From the NCBI GenBank assembly GCA_964028335.1, contig OZ034804.1, positions 66,141,205 through 66,205,204 of the forward strand: a DNA stretch of 64,000 nt, in the 5' to 3' direction. This document shows positions 33,640 through 45,266 of this stretch, piece after piece (the first letter of the stretch is position 1; the number at the start of each line of letters is the position of its first letter). The translations under genes were made by a program, and so were the position numbers. Origin of the DNA: Altica lythri (Eukaryota > Arthropoda > Insecta > Coleoptera > Chrysomelidae). The notes beneath the pieces were generated by a model. It saw nothing but the letters and a program-made list of their open reading frames with translations. It made no database searches and was not told where the DNA came from.

Positions 33640-34545
33640 ATAGTTACATACCATCCACACCAGGATCTCTTATAGTTTGAGCAGATGTAACGAATGGGTG
33701 CGTGCCATGCGGCACGTTAAAGTTTTAAAAATGGACTGTTTTCTGCGATCCAGTGCCTCTTAATGGTACATTATCTGTTTCAGGTTCCCTGCCGCATATT
33801 CTGCAGGAAGGGTGCATGACTAGTAGAAGATTCCTGCTGGTTTTGCGTAGTATTTAAACTAACCTGTCACACATTCTGTTGTGTACTTTGCCAAAGATGT
33901 GTTGCCACTGTTGGTTGTGTTGTATACGGATCTGGGTATTTATTCGGCTTCGATTTGTAGGTTTTGGTAACCCCAAAACTAGATCTGGACCGTAGAATGT
34001 TGTGGCTAAACCTATTTTTGCAAGTTTATCAGCTTGTATACCTCAATGTTTTATGTTTCATCGGGACATCGAGTTCTACTTGGTTTTCGTGTACTAGTCT
34101 AGAGATCACTTCAAAATTTACGTTTTGTCACTAGTGTAAAATCCTGCCCCTGTACCCTATTCAGACCAGTCTGTATACCAGCTATATCCATGAAGTATGG
34201 ATTGAGAATCACATTTTCTTACGTTGATATATTTCTACCTAGAATGCTTTCTTGGGTGGGTATTTGGAAACCATGCGATCTTATTTTAGCTCTTACAGCT
34301 CTTATAGATGTATTCTCCCATTTCCTGCTATATTTTGTTGTGTTCTGATGTAATAAAAAATGGTGCTTAGGTTTACTTACAGCCTATGGAAGACAATCCT
34401 TGCCTTCCCCTCCAAGATTATCTGAATCGAAGGAAGGTCTAATAGGACTCAAATTGCTGCTGTTGGAGTGCCTTTCAGAGCTCCAGTTATGCCAAAGCAA
34501 GAAAGTCTTTGCACTGTGCTAGCCGTATAATGGCATTTTTTAGAT
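33640..34545 (-). pseudogene. R1/I-type LINE, RT end, RNase H and zinc knuckle
   Basis: Minus-strand pieces in order: TVQRLSCFGITGALKGTPTA (the QRLACLGITGAMRTTPTAA motif after the RT), then ADKLAKIGL and TFYGPDLVLGLPKP (end of RNase H), then MCDRL and CRICGREPETDN (the C-terminal Cys-rich region). The Asp of the RNase H ADxLAK motif is kept. Stops and frameshifts throughout. The RT core upstream is missing, replaced by SINE sequence at 34579. Confidence 0.75.
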
Positions 34546-34578
34546 CTATCTTTAGCCACCATACCAAAAACACTTTTA

Positions 34579-34690
34579 ATATTATCAAAAATGCAGACTA
34601 ACCACTGATAGTTACAGTCCTTATCGGCTATAGGTAAAGATTGCAGGTTAAGTCTTGCAGGAAGTGACATGTTATCGTTTGAAATCGCGT
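34579..34690 (+). repeat. tRNA-like SINE, copy 4 (degenerate)
   Basis: Starts ATCAAAAATGCAGACTAACC, parallel to the start of copy 3 (about 33434), with GTTACAG and a decayed box B GCAGGTTAAGTCTTGC. Shorter and more diverged than the other copies. Confidence 0.45.
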
Positions 34691-35653
34691 CTTAAAGTTC
34701 GCACGTCATGCTCGTCATGTACGATACCTGCAACTCGAGCGTTTGCCCTCCCCGCATTGGCCGATTCAGTTTAATCGCATCTCGCAATATAGCCTAGTCT
34801 ATCTGTGAAGAAATCAACCATTTCATAGAAAAATCTTCCGGTTTTTGATGGCAATGATATTTGAGAGGTATTATATATGAAGAATCTGTAAAGACGTACT
34901 GCTAATTTTGCCCTGTTTTTTTTTTGTTGACGAGGATCGCGTAAAACGAAGGTTTTTACCTTTCTAGACGACCATAACCTGTGAGTGGAAGAGAGAGACA
35001 TACGCGATTGGAATCGAGTCGTCCACAACGAGCTTAGATTACAATTTGAACGAAGATCTGGAACTACCGTAAGAAAATTGTTAATTGTAATGTACACAGT
35101 GTCCCATCTTACGGAAAAGTAACTAAACTCTTCAGCCAATAAAAATAAAAAATATAATGATTATATTTTGTGAAAATTTCTATTGTAATTATTTTTCCGA
35201 AAGCAAAAGTCTGGAATAAAAAAAGTGAGGTTTGTATTATTTTACCATTTTTCTGTATATGATTTTATTTATATGGTATTTACGGAAATATACCTCATCA
35301 ATTTTAACCCAAGTAGGACAGAGTTTCAAATAAAGGTTTTTAAAACTTGTAAGGTTTCGTATATAAAATTTGATATATTAATGCATTATACGGCAGTATA
35401 TAAAACTTGTTTTTTCCTGGTCAAGTGAGATATTTTTTTATAAAAAATGATAAAGTAAGATATTTTTTTTTTCTAAAAGAAGACATCGACAAGTAAATAT
35501 AGCTATAAAATATAAAGTTGTCTATAAAAGGAGTTGTTTGTTTTGGATGAACTATAAGCTTTCAAAAAAATATATATATTCCAACGTAAGGTAATAAATT
35601 GTTATTTTAATCTGTTAAGAGGATAGTTTGGGTCGATAAACTTTTTTCAAATG
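34691..35653. other. Unassigned stretch with one open frame
   Basis: A 122-codon minus-strand frame covers 34771-35139 (begins AEEFSYFSVRWDTVYI from a non-ATG start). I do not recognise it, and it has no conserved-looking motif beyond ordinary composition; it may be chance. The rest is AT-rich. Confidence 0.25.
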
Positions 35654-35800
35654 ATTGATCAAGAAAATAAAACAATCACAAATTCAATGAAATATTGATT
35701 GGTTTATTAAGTTTTTAAATATTAACTCAGATATCAATTATTTGTTATTGAGGCTAATGTAATAACATTTAGCTTTAATTAGCTTGTACAAGCTTTTACT
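35654..35800 (+). repeat. ~150-bp direct repeat, left copy
   Basis: GATTGATCAAGAAAATAAAAC...TTAAATATTAACTCAG...TTATTTGT...TTTAATTAGCTT recurs in the same orientation at 40376-40530, so the two copies bracket the twin-hairpin C and Foldback-like elements. Possibly the flanks of an older element or a duplication. Confidence 0.6.
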
Positions 35801-35891
35801 CCACTTTCTATTAAGGTGTTAATAAAAATAGTAAAAAAATGGTTAAAATAATTTATCTGATGATGAATACATAAGAACAACAAGTTATAAT

Positions 35892-36950
35892 GGTGTCATG
35901 GGACACCAGGTAGGAACTAAGTTCCTTCGGCTAATGTAGAAACGACACTACTCGCTTGTGTATACGACTGTAGCGCCTGCGCACGTCTCATTTAACGGTT
36001 TTATTCCATAGACTTTTTGTTACGGTTTTACTATTACTTGTTTTTCAGTTCGGTCGCGCAGCAAAATCCCTATCTCCTCCAAGCCTTGGATTATACTACG
36101 TTGTAGATTAATAATTACATTTCTTTTGGTTGTACATATTTTCATAATTTGTACTTTTCGTCTGGGCAGCTTATATATCAATAAATTCTCTAAAGATATA
36201 ATTTTTATAATGATAATGATCGGAATAAGATAATTGAATTAATTTTATTTAAAGTTAAAATAATATTTATAGTTTTTTGTTTAAAACTAGAAAAAAACTA
36301 AAAAAAAAATTACCATCCCGCGTATTCGATCCTCCAACGATATCCAATCGTGAAGAGTTATCATATGCTAATCAAATTATTTTTATGTATTTACTGCATA
36401 AATTTTGATCATATTAATAATAATAATTTATTATAAATTTTGAGATTAACATTAGTAACAGGTGTAGATAATCCAATTAAATAAAATATTACAACATAAT
36501 TTACACATTTTACATTTAAAAACCAATGATTTTCATTAATTTATAGGACATCACAAAAGTTGACATCGTTGGATATTTCTATATTGTTTACAATGTTTAT
36601 ATTATATTATTAAACTTACCTTTCGTTAGGAGATTCTGTAATGAGAAGATCATCTTTTGCTTGATTCATTATAACTATTATATTTTTTGTAAACACTTTC
36701 AAGAAAGTTTCGGTGACAGTTAAAAATTATATCATAACTGTCAACATTATGTCTATCGTATACTGAACACTGAGTAGAGGCTAGCGTTGTGTGGAGGCTA
36801 GCGGTAACCTGCCTACTAGATATAGTGGCACTATTACAAGCGTTACGGTTTTATTGTTACGGTTTTTTACTATTACATTTTTTTCAGTTCGGTCACGCAG
36901 CAAAATCCCTATCTTATCCAAGCCTGCCGTAAGGAACATAGTTCCAAAAA
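35892..36950. mobile_element. Twin-hairpin element, copy C
   Basis: Starts with GGTGTC-ATGG-GACACC (35892-35907) and GGAAC-TAA-GTTCC (35913-35925). It ends near 36932-36944 with GGAAC-ATA-GTTCC plus an A run. Inside, about 90 bp are duplicated (TTACGGTTTTACTATTAC...CAGCAAAATCCCTATC at about 36022 and 36862). No coding capacity. Stem pairs are those of copy B and differ from copies A1/A2. Confidence 0.6.
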
Positions 36951-37896
36951 CGGAAAGTCAAATGGTTATCTTTTGAGGACGGCACGAAGGGAGTAGGTGG
37001 AGATCGAGTCGTGAATTGAAGATGTTACGGTGGTCAGTAACGAACGGATAGACTAAATTAACCTAACTGTAAAAGAAAACTGGAATCAAACCCTGATGGC
37101 TTATTTTTCTGAGGCCTCTTATTCCATAAGCTTGGTAAACAGTGGTTGCTTAGATATTTCGTACAGCATGATTCCAAGCTATCACAAAAGTTTTTCTCCA
37201 AACTTAATGCTATATAGTGAATACTTTACGTTATTTACAGATCACTAAATAAATTAAATAAGTACTGTATCCATGTTAGCCATTTAAAAACACAAACGAA
37301 CTAAGAAAAATACCGGTACTGACCGGTACAATTAAAAACTAAAATTATACTTTTTACGCAGTGGATCTAACCAGCCTTTATGTCAGAAAAGATAAGAGAA
37401 GATAAGATCAAGCATTCAGGCGAACGCTCTATTTACGGTAAAGTTTAGGGGAGTTGTCTACCCATGCTTCTACACGCCAAAAAGCCACTTAAAAGAAGAT
37501 TTAGCATAGCAACAGGAGTAACGACGTGACTAACAGTCGCCCTGATTTGATGACATTTTCAGAAATCTATTTTCGTAGTCGCAACGTTTATTTTTTATAA
37601 TAACTTCTATATAAATAGAGACATTAGAGACAATATAAAAAGATAGGTAATATCTAATAAAAACTTAGTTTCTAGAAACAAAAAGACCGTCAGAAAACAG
37701 AAAGACGTTCTATTTGTCAAAATTGGAATGAATATATAGGGTGAAATAAAAATGTTACAAATTAATCATCCTGTTTGTAATTAAATAAAAATTTAGGAGA
37801 TTATTAATTATTAATGTTGATTTCGTAGGCAAAATTATATTTTGCAGGAAATGGATACGATATGTAAATATCTTATTAGTTCAACAGTGAATTGCA
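36951..37896. other. Non-coding stretch
   Basis: No gene, RNA or clear repeat recognised. Confidence 0.3.
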
Positions 37897-37905
37897 GATA
37901 TTCAA

Positions 37906-40020
37906 AGGTCTATCAAGCTAGCAGTGAAAAGTCGGCAGAAACCGTCGAAACATGAGTGGGAATTTGTAGCTAAATAGTTGCTAATTGGTTGCTAAAATCA
38001 CGATTTTGTAGCTCTATCCAGTTCCACAAAAAACAAATTATTACTATCTTTACAACAAGCTAGCAGTAAAATGACAGGATTGGCCCAGTAAAAACTGACT
38101 AATGCGTGTGAATTTGTTACTAATTTGTTGCTCAAAACCAGTACAGGAAAATATTCGAAAAACCCTAAAATCAGCTAGAAATTATTAATAATAACTACCA
38201 ACCAGTGTCCCTGCTATCGTAATATACAGTTTGTATTGACACATTAATGTTATGGATTTTGTTGCTGGTCGCAGATGTCATCAGCAGAGCCCAGAGAGCC
38301 AGCAACAAAATAAAAATTAAAAATCGGCCCAACCGGGTGACTGGTAACTAACACCTAGTGTCCATGCTATCGTGACACGCAGTTATTATTGACAGAACTC
38401 TGTCATGGATTTTGTTGCTGGTTGTGAAAAGCATCAGCAGAGCCCAGAGAGCCAGCAACAAAATAAAAATTAAAAATCAGCCCAACCGGGTGACCGGTAA
38501 CTAACTTCTAGTGTCCATGCTATCGTGACATGCAGTCTTAATGTTTAATAATAACTTTTACGATAGCATGAACACTGGGAGTTAGTTGCCGGTCACGCGG
38601 TTGAGACAGTTTTCAGTTCTTATTTTGTTGCTGGCTCTCTGAGCACTGCTGATGACATCTGCAACCAGCAACAAAATCCATGACTGAATTCTGTCAATAA
38701 TAACTGCGTGCCACAATACGCACGTTCAGAAAATACGTCACTGACGCCATCTTGTTAGGTTAGGTCATAGCCCTGGATGTCAACAATTTAGTTGCAAGTG
38801 GCATCCAACACGTGTGAAGTAAAGATTTTACGAAAAAAGCGAAATCACTGATTCTTTTGTTAAAAATATAAGGAAACAGGAAAATTATGATTATAGAAGT
38901 CTTATGCTTACCTTTTATTCGGTTATAAACGACAAATAAACGATTTTTAAAGAAATTTGTGATTTTACTAACGCTGGATGCTTGTTGTTGACATCCAATG
39001 CCGTGACCTAGCACAATAAAATGGCGGCGGTGACGCGAACTGAATGCGCGTATAGCATGGACACTAGGAGTTACTTACCAGTTACCCGGTTGGGCCGATT
39101 TTTCATTTCTATTTTGTTGCTCGCTCTGTGGGCTCTGCTGATGACATCTACGACCAGCAACAAAATCCATAACAGAGTTTTGTCAATAAGAACTTCTTGT
39201 ATCGTTAGTATGGACACTAGGAGTCAGTTAATGGTCACCCGGGAGGGCCGATTTTTATTTTGTTGCTGACTCTCTGGGCTCTGCTGATGCATTTCACAAC
39301 CAGCAACAAAATCCATGACAGTGTTCTGTCAGTAATAACTGCGTGTCACGATAGCATGGACACTAGGAGTCAGTAAATGGTCACCCGGGCGGGCCGATTT
39401 TTAATTTATATTTTGTTGCTGGCTCTCTGGGCTCTGTTGATGCTTTTCACAACCAGCAACAAAATCCATGACAGAGTTCTGTCAATAATAACTGCTTGTC
39501 ACAATAGCATGGACACTAGGAGTTAGATACCGGTCACCCGGTTGGGCCGATTTTTAATTTTTATTTTGTTGCTGAATCTCTGGGCTCTGCTGGTGCTTTT
39601 TACAACCAGCAACAAAATCCATAACAGAGTTCTGTCAATAATAACTGCGTGAAACAAACAGCAACAAAATCCATAACATCAATGTGTCAATACAAACTGT
39701 CTATTACGATAGCAGGGACACTGATTGGTAGTTATTATTAACAATTTCTAGCTGATTCTAGGGTTTTTTGAATTTTTTCCTGTACTGGTTTTGAGCAACA
39801 AATTAGCAACAAATTCACACGCATTAGTCCATTTTTTCTGGGCCAGTCCTGTCATTTTACTGCTAGCTTGTTGTAAAGATAGCAGTAATTTGTTTTTTGT
39901 GGAACTGGATAGAGCTACAAAATCGTGATTTTAGCAACTAATTAGCAACTATTTAGCTACAAATTCCCCCTCGTGTTTCAAAGGTTTCTGCCGACTTTTC
40001 ACTGCCAGCTTGATAGACCT
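37906..40020. mobile_element. Foldback/Rehavkus-like element with long inverted ends and 9-bp target duplication
   Basis: Flanked by GATATTCAA at 37897-37905 and 40021-40029. Inverted ends of about 330 bp start AGGTCTATCAAGCTRGCAGTG and continue through GAAAAGTCGGCAGAAACC, ATCACGATTTTGTAGCTC and so on. The middle is an array of ~150-160-bp units, about two facing left and five facing right, each containing GATAGCATGGACACTAGG, a GGTCACCCGG word, TTTTGTTGCTGGCTCTCTGG and CCAGCAACAAAATCCAT. No transposase. Long ends with a tandem array and a 9-bp duplication are the hallmarks of Foldback-type (Mutator superfamily) elements. Confidence 0.85.
38719..39050. mobile_element. 332-bp MITE nested in the tandem array
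   Basis: Ends CGCACGTTCAG and, inverted, CTGAATGCGCG, with inner inverted matches GTCACTGACGCCAT against ATGGCGGCGGTGAC, AGGTCA and GGATGTCAACAA. Flanked by TA (38717-38718 and 39051-39052). It splits one array unit between CCACAATA and TATAGCATGG; removal restores the unit. Confidence 0.8.
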
Positions 40021-40215
40021 GATATTCAACAGTAATTTGTCGTTAATCTGCTGTTAAAATTGTTAATCTAATTAATTTAAAATCTATATTTTCAACAGTT
40101 TTCCAGTATTTCGTAATTTTTAATTATTTTAGATACCAAGTAGATGGCGAAGTATTTCCATTTTTAAATAAATGGAAAAATGAGAAACTTAAATAGAATG
40201 GAAAATGCGGAAAAA

Positions 40216-40325
40216 GTGAAAACTGCTGTGACGCCACCGAAAGGTGGCGCAGTTAAACGAGCTACAAATCAACAATTTCTACCAAATTAAGTACCATAAC
40301 GACACCATAAGGTGGCGTAGTTTAT
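40216..40325. repeat. Two CGCCACC/GGTGGCG hairpins
   Basis: GACGCCACC-GAAA-GGTGGCGCAG (about 40227) and GACACCA-TAA-GGTGGCG (about 40298), preceded by an A-rich purine tract. Reverse-complemented, they align with the hairpin at 13500, including the adjoining TAGTACTTAATT. Function unknown. Confidence 0.55.
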
Positions 40326-40375
40326 ATCTTTTATATAAGGGAGCAATTCATTTTAAATCGATATACTTTTTCCCA

Positions 40376-40530
40376 ATTATTATTGATCAAGAAAATAAAA
40401 CTAGCACAAATTGAATGAAATATTAATTGGTTCATCATTACATAGTCGATTAAGATTTTAAATATTAACTCAGTTATCAGTTATTTGTATTAGAGGCTCA
40501 TTTAGTTTTAATTAGTTAATTATCCTTTGT
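40376..40530 (+). repeat. ~150-bp direct repeat, right copy
   Basis: Partner of 35654-35800; same order of landmarks (GATCAAGAAAATAAAAC, TTAAATATTAACTCAG, TTTAATTAG). Confidence 0.6.
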
Positions 40531-40825
40531 TGTCGTTGATGTTTGTAATTAAATAAACCATTGGCAGATTTTGTAGAGAATAGAAAAGTTATTAATTTCT
40601 TATATCTCATTTATTTTAAATGATTAAAATAAACAAATGTATTAAAATTAATTTTGCATATTGTTAACAAATGGAATTTCTGTTTTTAAAAAAATCTTCT
40701 GATAAGCATTGTTTGTCACTCTTAGTTCAACAACTAAACTGATTTGCTATCAAAACGTGTTGCATTCTTAATTTAATTGCAATTAAATGTCCTTAACAGC
40801 GACAAGAGTGCTTGTTTTATTTTAA
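40531..40825. other. Non-coding AT-rich stretch
   Basis: No frame, RNA or repeat recognised. Confidence 0.3.
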
Positions 40826-41522
40826 GATGCTAGCTGAGACGTTAGGTGTTAATCGTTCTGCTGTTCAAAGAGGAATTAAGCGATTTAATGAAATCCGTAA
40901 CGTGAATAGCAGGTTAGGATCAGACTTTAGAAAGGCAAAATCTAAATGAAATGATCGATATTTGCTCTTTTTATTTTTGAAAAACCGGCAGTTGACATCA
41001 AGTGAGCTAAAAAATCATCTGAACGAAATGAGAAATATGGGAATATGGATATGAGCTGATAGACAGTTCGCTTTGCTAAAGATAATTTAGTATCCAGAAA
41101 AGCTACCCCATGTCCACACCTACCCATAGAACATTTCAGTGCTCAACGTCCCTCTTCAAAAGAACTCGAGATTGGAAGGACTCAGATGTCCACAGCTATC
41201 CATAGAACATGGCAGTGCTCAACGTCCCTCTTCAAAAGAACTCGAGATTGGAAGGACTCAAATGTCCACAGCTATCCACAGAACATGGCAGTGCTCAACG
41301 TCCCTCTATAAAAGAACTCGAGATTGGAAGGACTTATATGTCCACAGCTATCCATAGAACATGGCAGTGCTCAACATCTCTCTTCAAAAGAACTTGAGAT
41401 TGGAAGGACTCAGATGACCACAGCTATCCATAGAACATGGCAGTGCTCAACGTCCCTCTTCAAAAGAACTCTAGATTGGAAGGATTTAGATTGTAGCAAT
41501 GTAATGTTCACGGAAAAGTAAA
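40826..41522 (+). pseudogene. Tc1-like DNA-binding domain with amplified segment
   Basis: Reads MLAETLGVNRSAVQRGIKRF and ELKNHLNEM (the two HTH subdomains), then PHVHTYP and the HR..QCSTSLFKRTRDWKD segment that leads to the catalytic core. This last segment is repeated: starts at 41140, 41216, 41292, 41368 and 41444, an exact 76-bp period. After the fifth copy the frame goes on WKDLDCSNVMFTEK, the usual lead-in to the first catalytic Asp, and then stops. 76 is not a multiple of three, so each copy shifts the frame and the gene is destroyed. This explains the overlapping short frames here. Confidence 0.8.
41140..41519 (+). repeat. 76-bp tandem repeat, five units
   Basis: Nearly identical units of TGCTCAACGTCCCTCTTCAA...ATTGGAAGGACTCAGATG...CCATAGAACATGGCAG, derived from a Tc1 transposase coding segment. 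The last unit diverges after GGAAGGA. Very few differences between units point to recent amplification. Confidence 0.9.
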
Positions 41523-42255
41523 AAACTCACATAAACATCATGCTAGGATGGTCAATAAATATCTAGAAGACGTGGAGATTGTCCGTGTGAACTACTGGAC
41601 ATCTTGCAGTGCCATTTGGGGCGCCATAAAAAGAAGAATTCAAACATAGGTACTTGTCTAAGGTTGTAAATATGATATCCATAGGTAAATTGCTTAGATG
41701 TATTACGGCTTTTATAAAGGCCGCTGGAGGAAAAACTAAATATTAATTATCTAATTAAATGAATTCCATTTTTGGAAGCACACTATTCTTATGGCGGATA
41801 CGCGCATAGATCGCTGATACGACACATATCATCTGCTGATGCGTCCACCGACGTGTAAAGGAGTAATTTTGCTCGTCTGCGGTAGATCATGATCACAATT
41901 GAGTGATTGTTAATGGTTTACAAACAATCACAACTGATCAAAATTGATTTCAGGTAATCAAAAGAGATTGCAAGTGATCACAAAATACGAAAAGTGATTG
42001 CTAGTGATTACGACTGATTGTAAGTGTTGATATATTTTTTTTACGTATGATACGTAAAATAATCCTTCACAGAGTTAACACAGCAAGGCTTTCCATCTTT
42101 ATAGAAAGCAGACCAACGTTTTCTGTAGTTTCCCTCGACCCAAGTTCGACCTGTTTTAGACTTGAAACAATCATGAAGAACTGGTCGAATGGTTTTTCTT
42201 AAAAGTTTAAAGTTGCCACGGACACATACTAGATGAAATGCAGGAAACATTACAT
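41520..42255. other. Mostly unassigned; short-period repeat and a small frame
   Basis: 41890-42020 is a degenerate run of about a dozen gtgattg/aactgatc words with a ~13-base spacing. A 69-codon minus-strand ATG frame at 42041-42250 (MFPAFHLVCVRGNFKLLRK...) is not recognised and may be a transposon scrap. Confidence 0.3.
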
Positions 42256-43395
42256 TGTAGCACCACCCTAAAAAGGACAGTGAGTCCTACAGCAGAGTAT
42301 ATCGTAATCTTAACTTACTCAATAAAAATCGTAATCTTAACTTACTCAATAAAAATTTTACAAAGATGTAACGATTGTATCGTTAGTTTTCGAACAATCC
42401 TCCTGGACTATAAATATTTTTAAATTATCTATTGTTTCCGCGTTGAGACGAGTGGGGACTGCTATTTGGAAAGAGAGTTATGGTTTCGTAGTTAGTTTTT
42501 GATTTTATTTCGTGCATTTTATCGTTGAATTTTAAGTAATTCAGAGTTTCCGACCATCTTTGCCCTTCTGTCTCTGGTAAGTTCCTTATTGCCTTGGTTT
42601 TAAGTTTAATAGTTAAATTAATCCAAAATGCGGTGAATATAATATTTTATCTATTTTACTAACACTTTAAATTTTCGAATACAATTGCTAATTCAATTCA
42701 AGGTCAGTTTTTGTGGTATTTTATTATTTATACATGAAAGATAATTAATTTTTTCTCGAAATTTGGAGAGACTTATAGCGATTGTGTTCGAAAAATAGTA
42801 TTTGAAAATTCGGAGTTTTGATTCCAATTTTATTGACAGGGTTATTGCCAACTAGAAGAAGGGCCCTATTAAGGTCTACAAATTGCTATATAAAATCTTC
42901 ACGTTTTCGACATCTTCCGGTGAGGCCGACGCCATTTTGCTGTACCTTTCCTCATTGTTAGAAGATTTCGATAAGAGGTTTCGACAGAGATATTCCGTTG
43001 CAGTTCCGATCTCTCCGTTAGAAAAGCCGAAAAGAAATTTCAACACAGAATTCCATTTCCGTTGCTGTTCCGAGTCCACTGCGTAGAAGCGTGGAAAATT
43101 TAGTCAAAAAGCCCCTCGAAAGGAACCCATCCTTCTTATAGCACGCTCTTTAGGATCAAACTCCGTCAAAACCACAGTTCCAAACCAAGTTAAGAGATTT
43201 AATTAATTTTCATAAAATTTCATTACATTTCTAACCAATTTTTAAAGTAATAAACCATTTTGAACTGATCTATAGAATTTTATTTGTGTGTCTGTACTTG
43301 GCGCCCTTTAAAACTTGTTTGGGGGAAATTAAGCAAAAACACAGAAGGAAAGCCACGACCCGCAGGAGCTAGCCTGGGGTACTTTTATGGTTACA
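42256..43395 (+). mobile_element. Probable LTR of an LTR retrotransposon
   Basis: Bounded by TGTAGCACC at 42256 and GGTTACA at 43395 (TGTA...TACA ends). A TATA-like ctataaatat lies at about 42407 and an AATAAA at about 43249. Directly after the 3' border comes a primer-binding site. A 26-bp unit (tcgtaatcttaacttactca...) is present twice at 42301-42356. The other LTR and the coding region are not in the window, so the LTR length is inferred from the termini only. Confidence 0.55.
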
Positions 43396-43399
43396 AATT

Positions 43400-43410
43400 T
43401 GGCGCCCAAC
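43400..43410 (+). promoter_or_regulatory. Primer-binding site for tRNA-primed reverse transcription
   Basis: TGGCGCCCAAC starts four bases after the LTR end. TGGCGCC-type sequences are complementary to the 3' end of the primer tRNA in many LTR elements. A second TTGGCGCCC at about 43300 lies inside the LTR. Confidence 0.6.
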
Positions 43411-45040
43411 GCCAAAGTAACTTTTGAAGGGTTAATTACGTTACAAAGAAAAATGTTAATCTCGGGATGCCATATCTTTTATTTTAAATCAAAATTAAAT
43501 AATTTTAACCTTATTGAAATTTAATACATACTTTTACGTTAATACCGTATCTAAAAGATTAATCTAGAAACGTTTTTTCACTCAAAAATAAATACTGATT
43601 GAAGTTTTTGCACCTGAATGTATGTACAAACATTCTTATAACCAACTTCTGTTTCGTATTGATCAGTTTATTTGGAATACTGTTTTCTTTGAAATAAAAT
43701 AGTACGCTTTTATTGAAATTTAAAATACATTGGTTCTAACATCTGGAAGCTGCATCTTGTATACTTACATTTGTATAAAAAAAACCCAAACAAACTTTTA
43801 AATACTGGACTGTTTATTAATTAAATTATAATTATAGGACTCTTTTCCTGGAGAATTTCTGTTAACCGTAAGCTTTAATGATTGTTTATTTTTCGTGGCC
43901 ATATGTTTTTTTCTCACAATTAGATAGACCGACCAATAATAACAACACATTTAAACTCTCACATAGGTACATTGAACCTCAAATTATATTATAAGAAACA
44001 AACCTCTTTAATGTGTAAAAACCATACGGTTGATTTATTTATAAACATACAGGTATTGGTGCTAAACAAATTATATTTTTACTTGATATAGTTGAAGAGT
44101 AATTTAAGACCCAATACAGACCCGGTACAGTTTTAATACTGTAACAACGGGAATTTATTATGACAAGAAAAAATAAATCATTTCTGTTAGATAAAGTCTC
44201 AAGTTTAAACGATATTTTCTATATTAGGTAATTTAATCATCCGCTTCGCCTTTGATAACAGGGGAATGTCAAATTTAACAAATTGCTGTAACGAACCCAG
44301 CCGTATCGTCCTTATTGAAATCTGTTGTAAAAAAATCCTTTTGGAACTGTGTCCTCGAAGCTTTCGCGAGTTGATGATGAATAGCTTATAATTTTGAATA
44401 AAAAAACTCTATTTTACCATGCGGGAAAGGTGACAAGCCTCACGGAAGACCTAGGAAATTTTATATTACCGTCGAACGTTATAAATGATACACCTGAGCA
44501 AAACCATTGATTTTTAACAATGTATTTTCATTTAAAAAATGGAATACTTGATATTCTATACGGCTGTGAAGCTACTTCTTATATTTTAAAGGAAATATAT
44601 AATTTTTATATGCATATATACAAAACACAAACCTGATTTTCTCACTACCTCACTAACTCACATACTAAACAGGTAACCCTAAAGTCTAAACTTTTGAGGG
44701 GTGAAGGATACAATCGAGGAAAGGTACGAAAAGTAGGGATTTTATAGAAACTCACCCTCTAAGAGAATTTGACATAGGGACTAACAATTAATTAATATTT
44801 ATATGTGAATTACAGAATTAAAATTTGGAATGTAGACTCTTTATCAAGAATAAGTGAACTCCTCTACAGCGTTATCTTATATATTTTATGGTAGAGTTAT
44901 AGATGCAATTTTTAACCGACTTCAAAAAAGGAGGACGTTCTCAATTCGACCATATGTATGTTAACGAATATCTTCGGTGTTACTAAATTATTTTTGCATT
45001 CAAAAGAGTAAAGTGTCCGTGTGATTCTATAGAAATTTGG
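43411..45040. other. Non-coding AT-rich stretch with repeat fragments
   Basis: No coding frame recognised. The phrase TTTTTAACCGACTTCAAAAAAGG at about 44913, common in insect dispersed repeats, is echoed more weakly at 51347. A patch of actacctcactaactcac at about 44645 is another repeat fragment. Confidence 0.35.
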
Positions 45041-45266
45041 TTAAGGCTGGTCATTAATGTGGAAGATATTCCAGGAAATACCACAAAAATCAACACTATG
45101 ATTGACCAATTAGAGTCATATTCTTGCATCCTTATTAGCCCTGGTAAGATACCTGGTAACTTCCCTACTAAATATTTAAAATTTCTACAAGCTACATTGT
45201 AGCATTTTTAAAAAAAAAACTAACATGAATTTCATTTGAAAAATTCTTTTGTTTTTGCACGAAATT

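Noticed and set aside
34771..35139. 122-codon minus-strand frame as a gene
   Set aside because: Non-ATG start, no recognisable motif, no support from neighbours; noted only as unassigned.
38275..39600. Repeated GCTCTGCTGATG words in the Foldback array as ribozyme cores
   Set aside because: The sequence is CTGATGAC/CTGATGCT without a GAAA box or stem II; it belongs to the array unit.
38230..39650. CRISPR-like array
   Set aside because: Units are ~155 bp, fully repeated with no unique spacers, and the setting is a eukaryotic transposon.
42876..43086. Overlapping 67-codon frames on both strands as host genes
   Set aside because: They lie inside the probable LTR and mirror each other; no motif.
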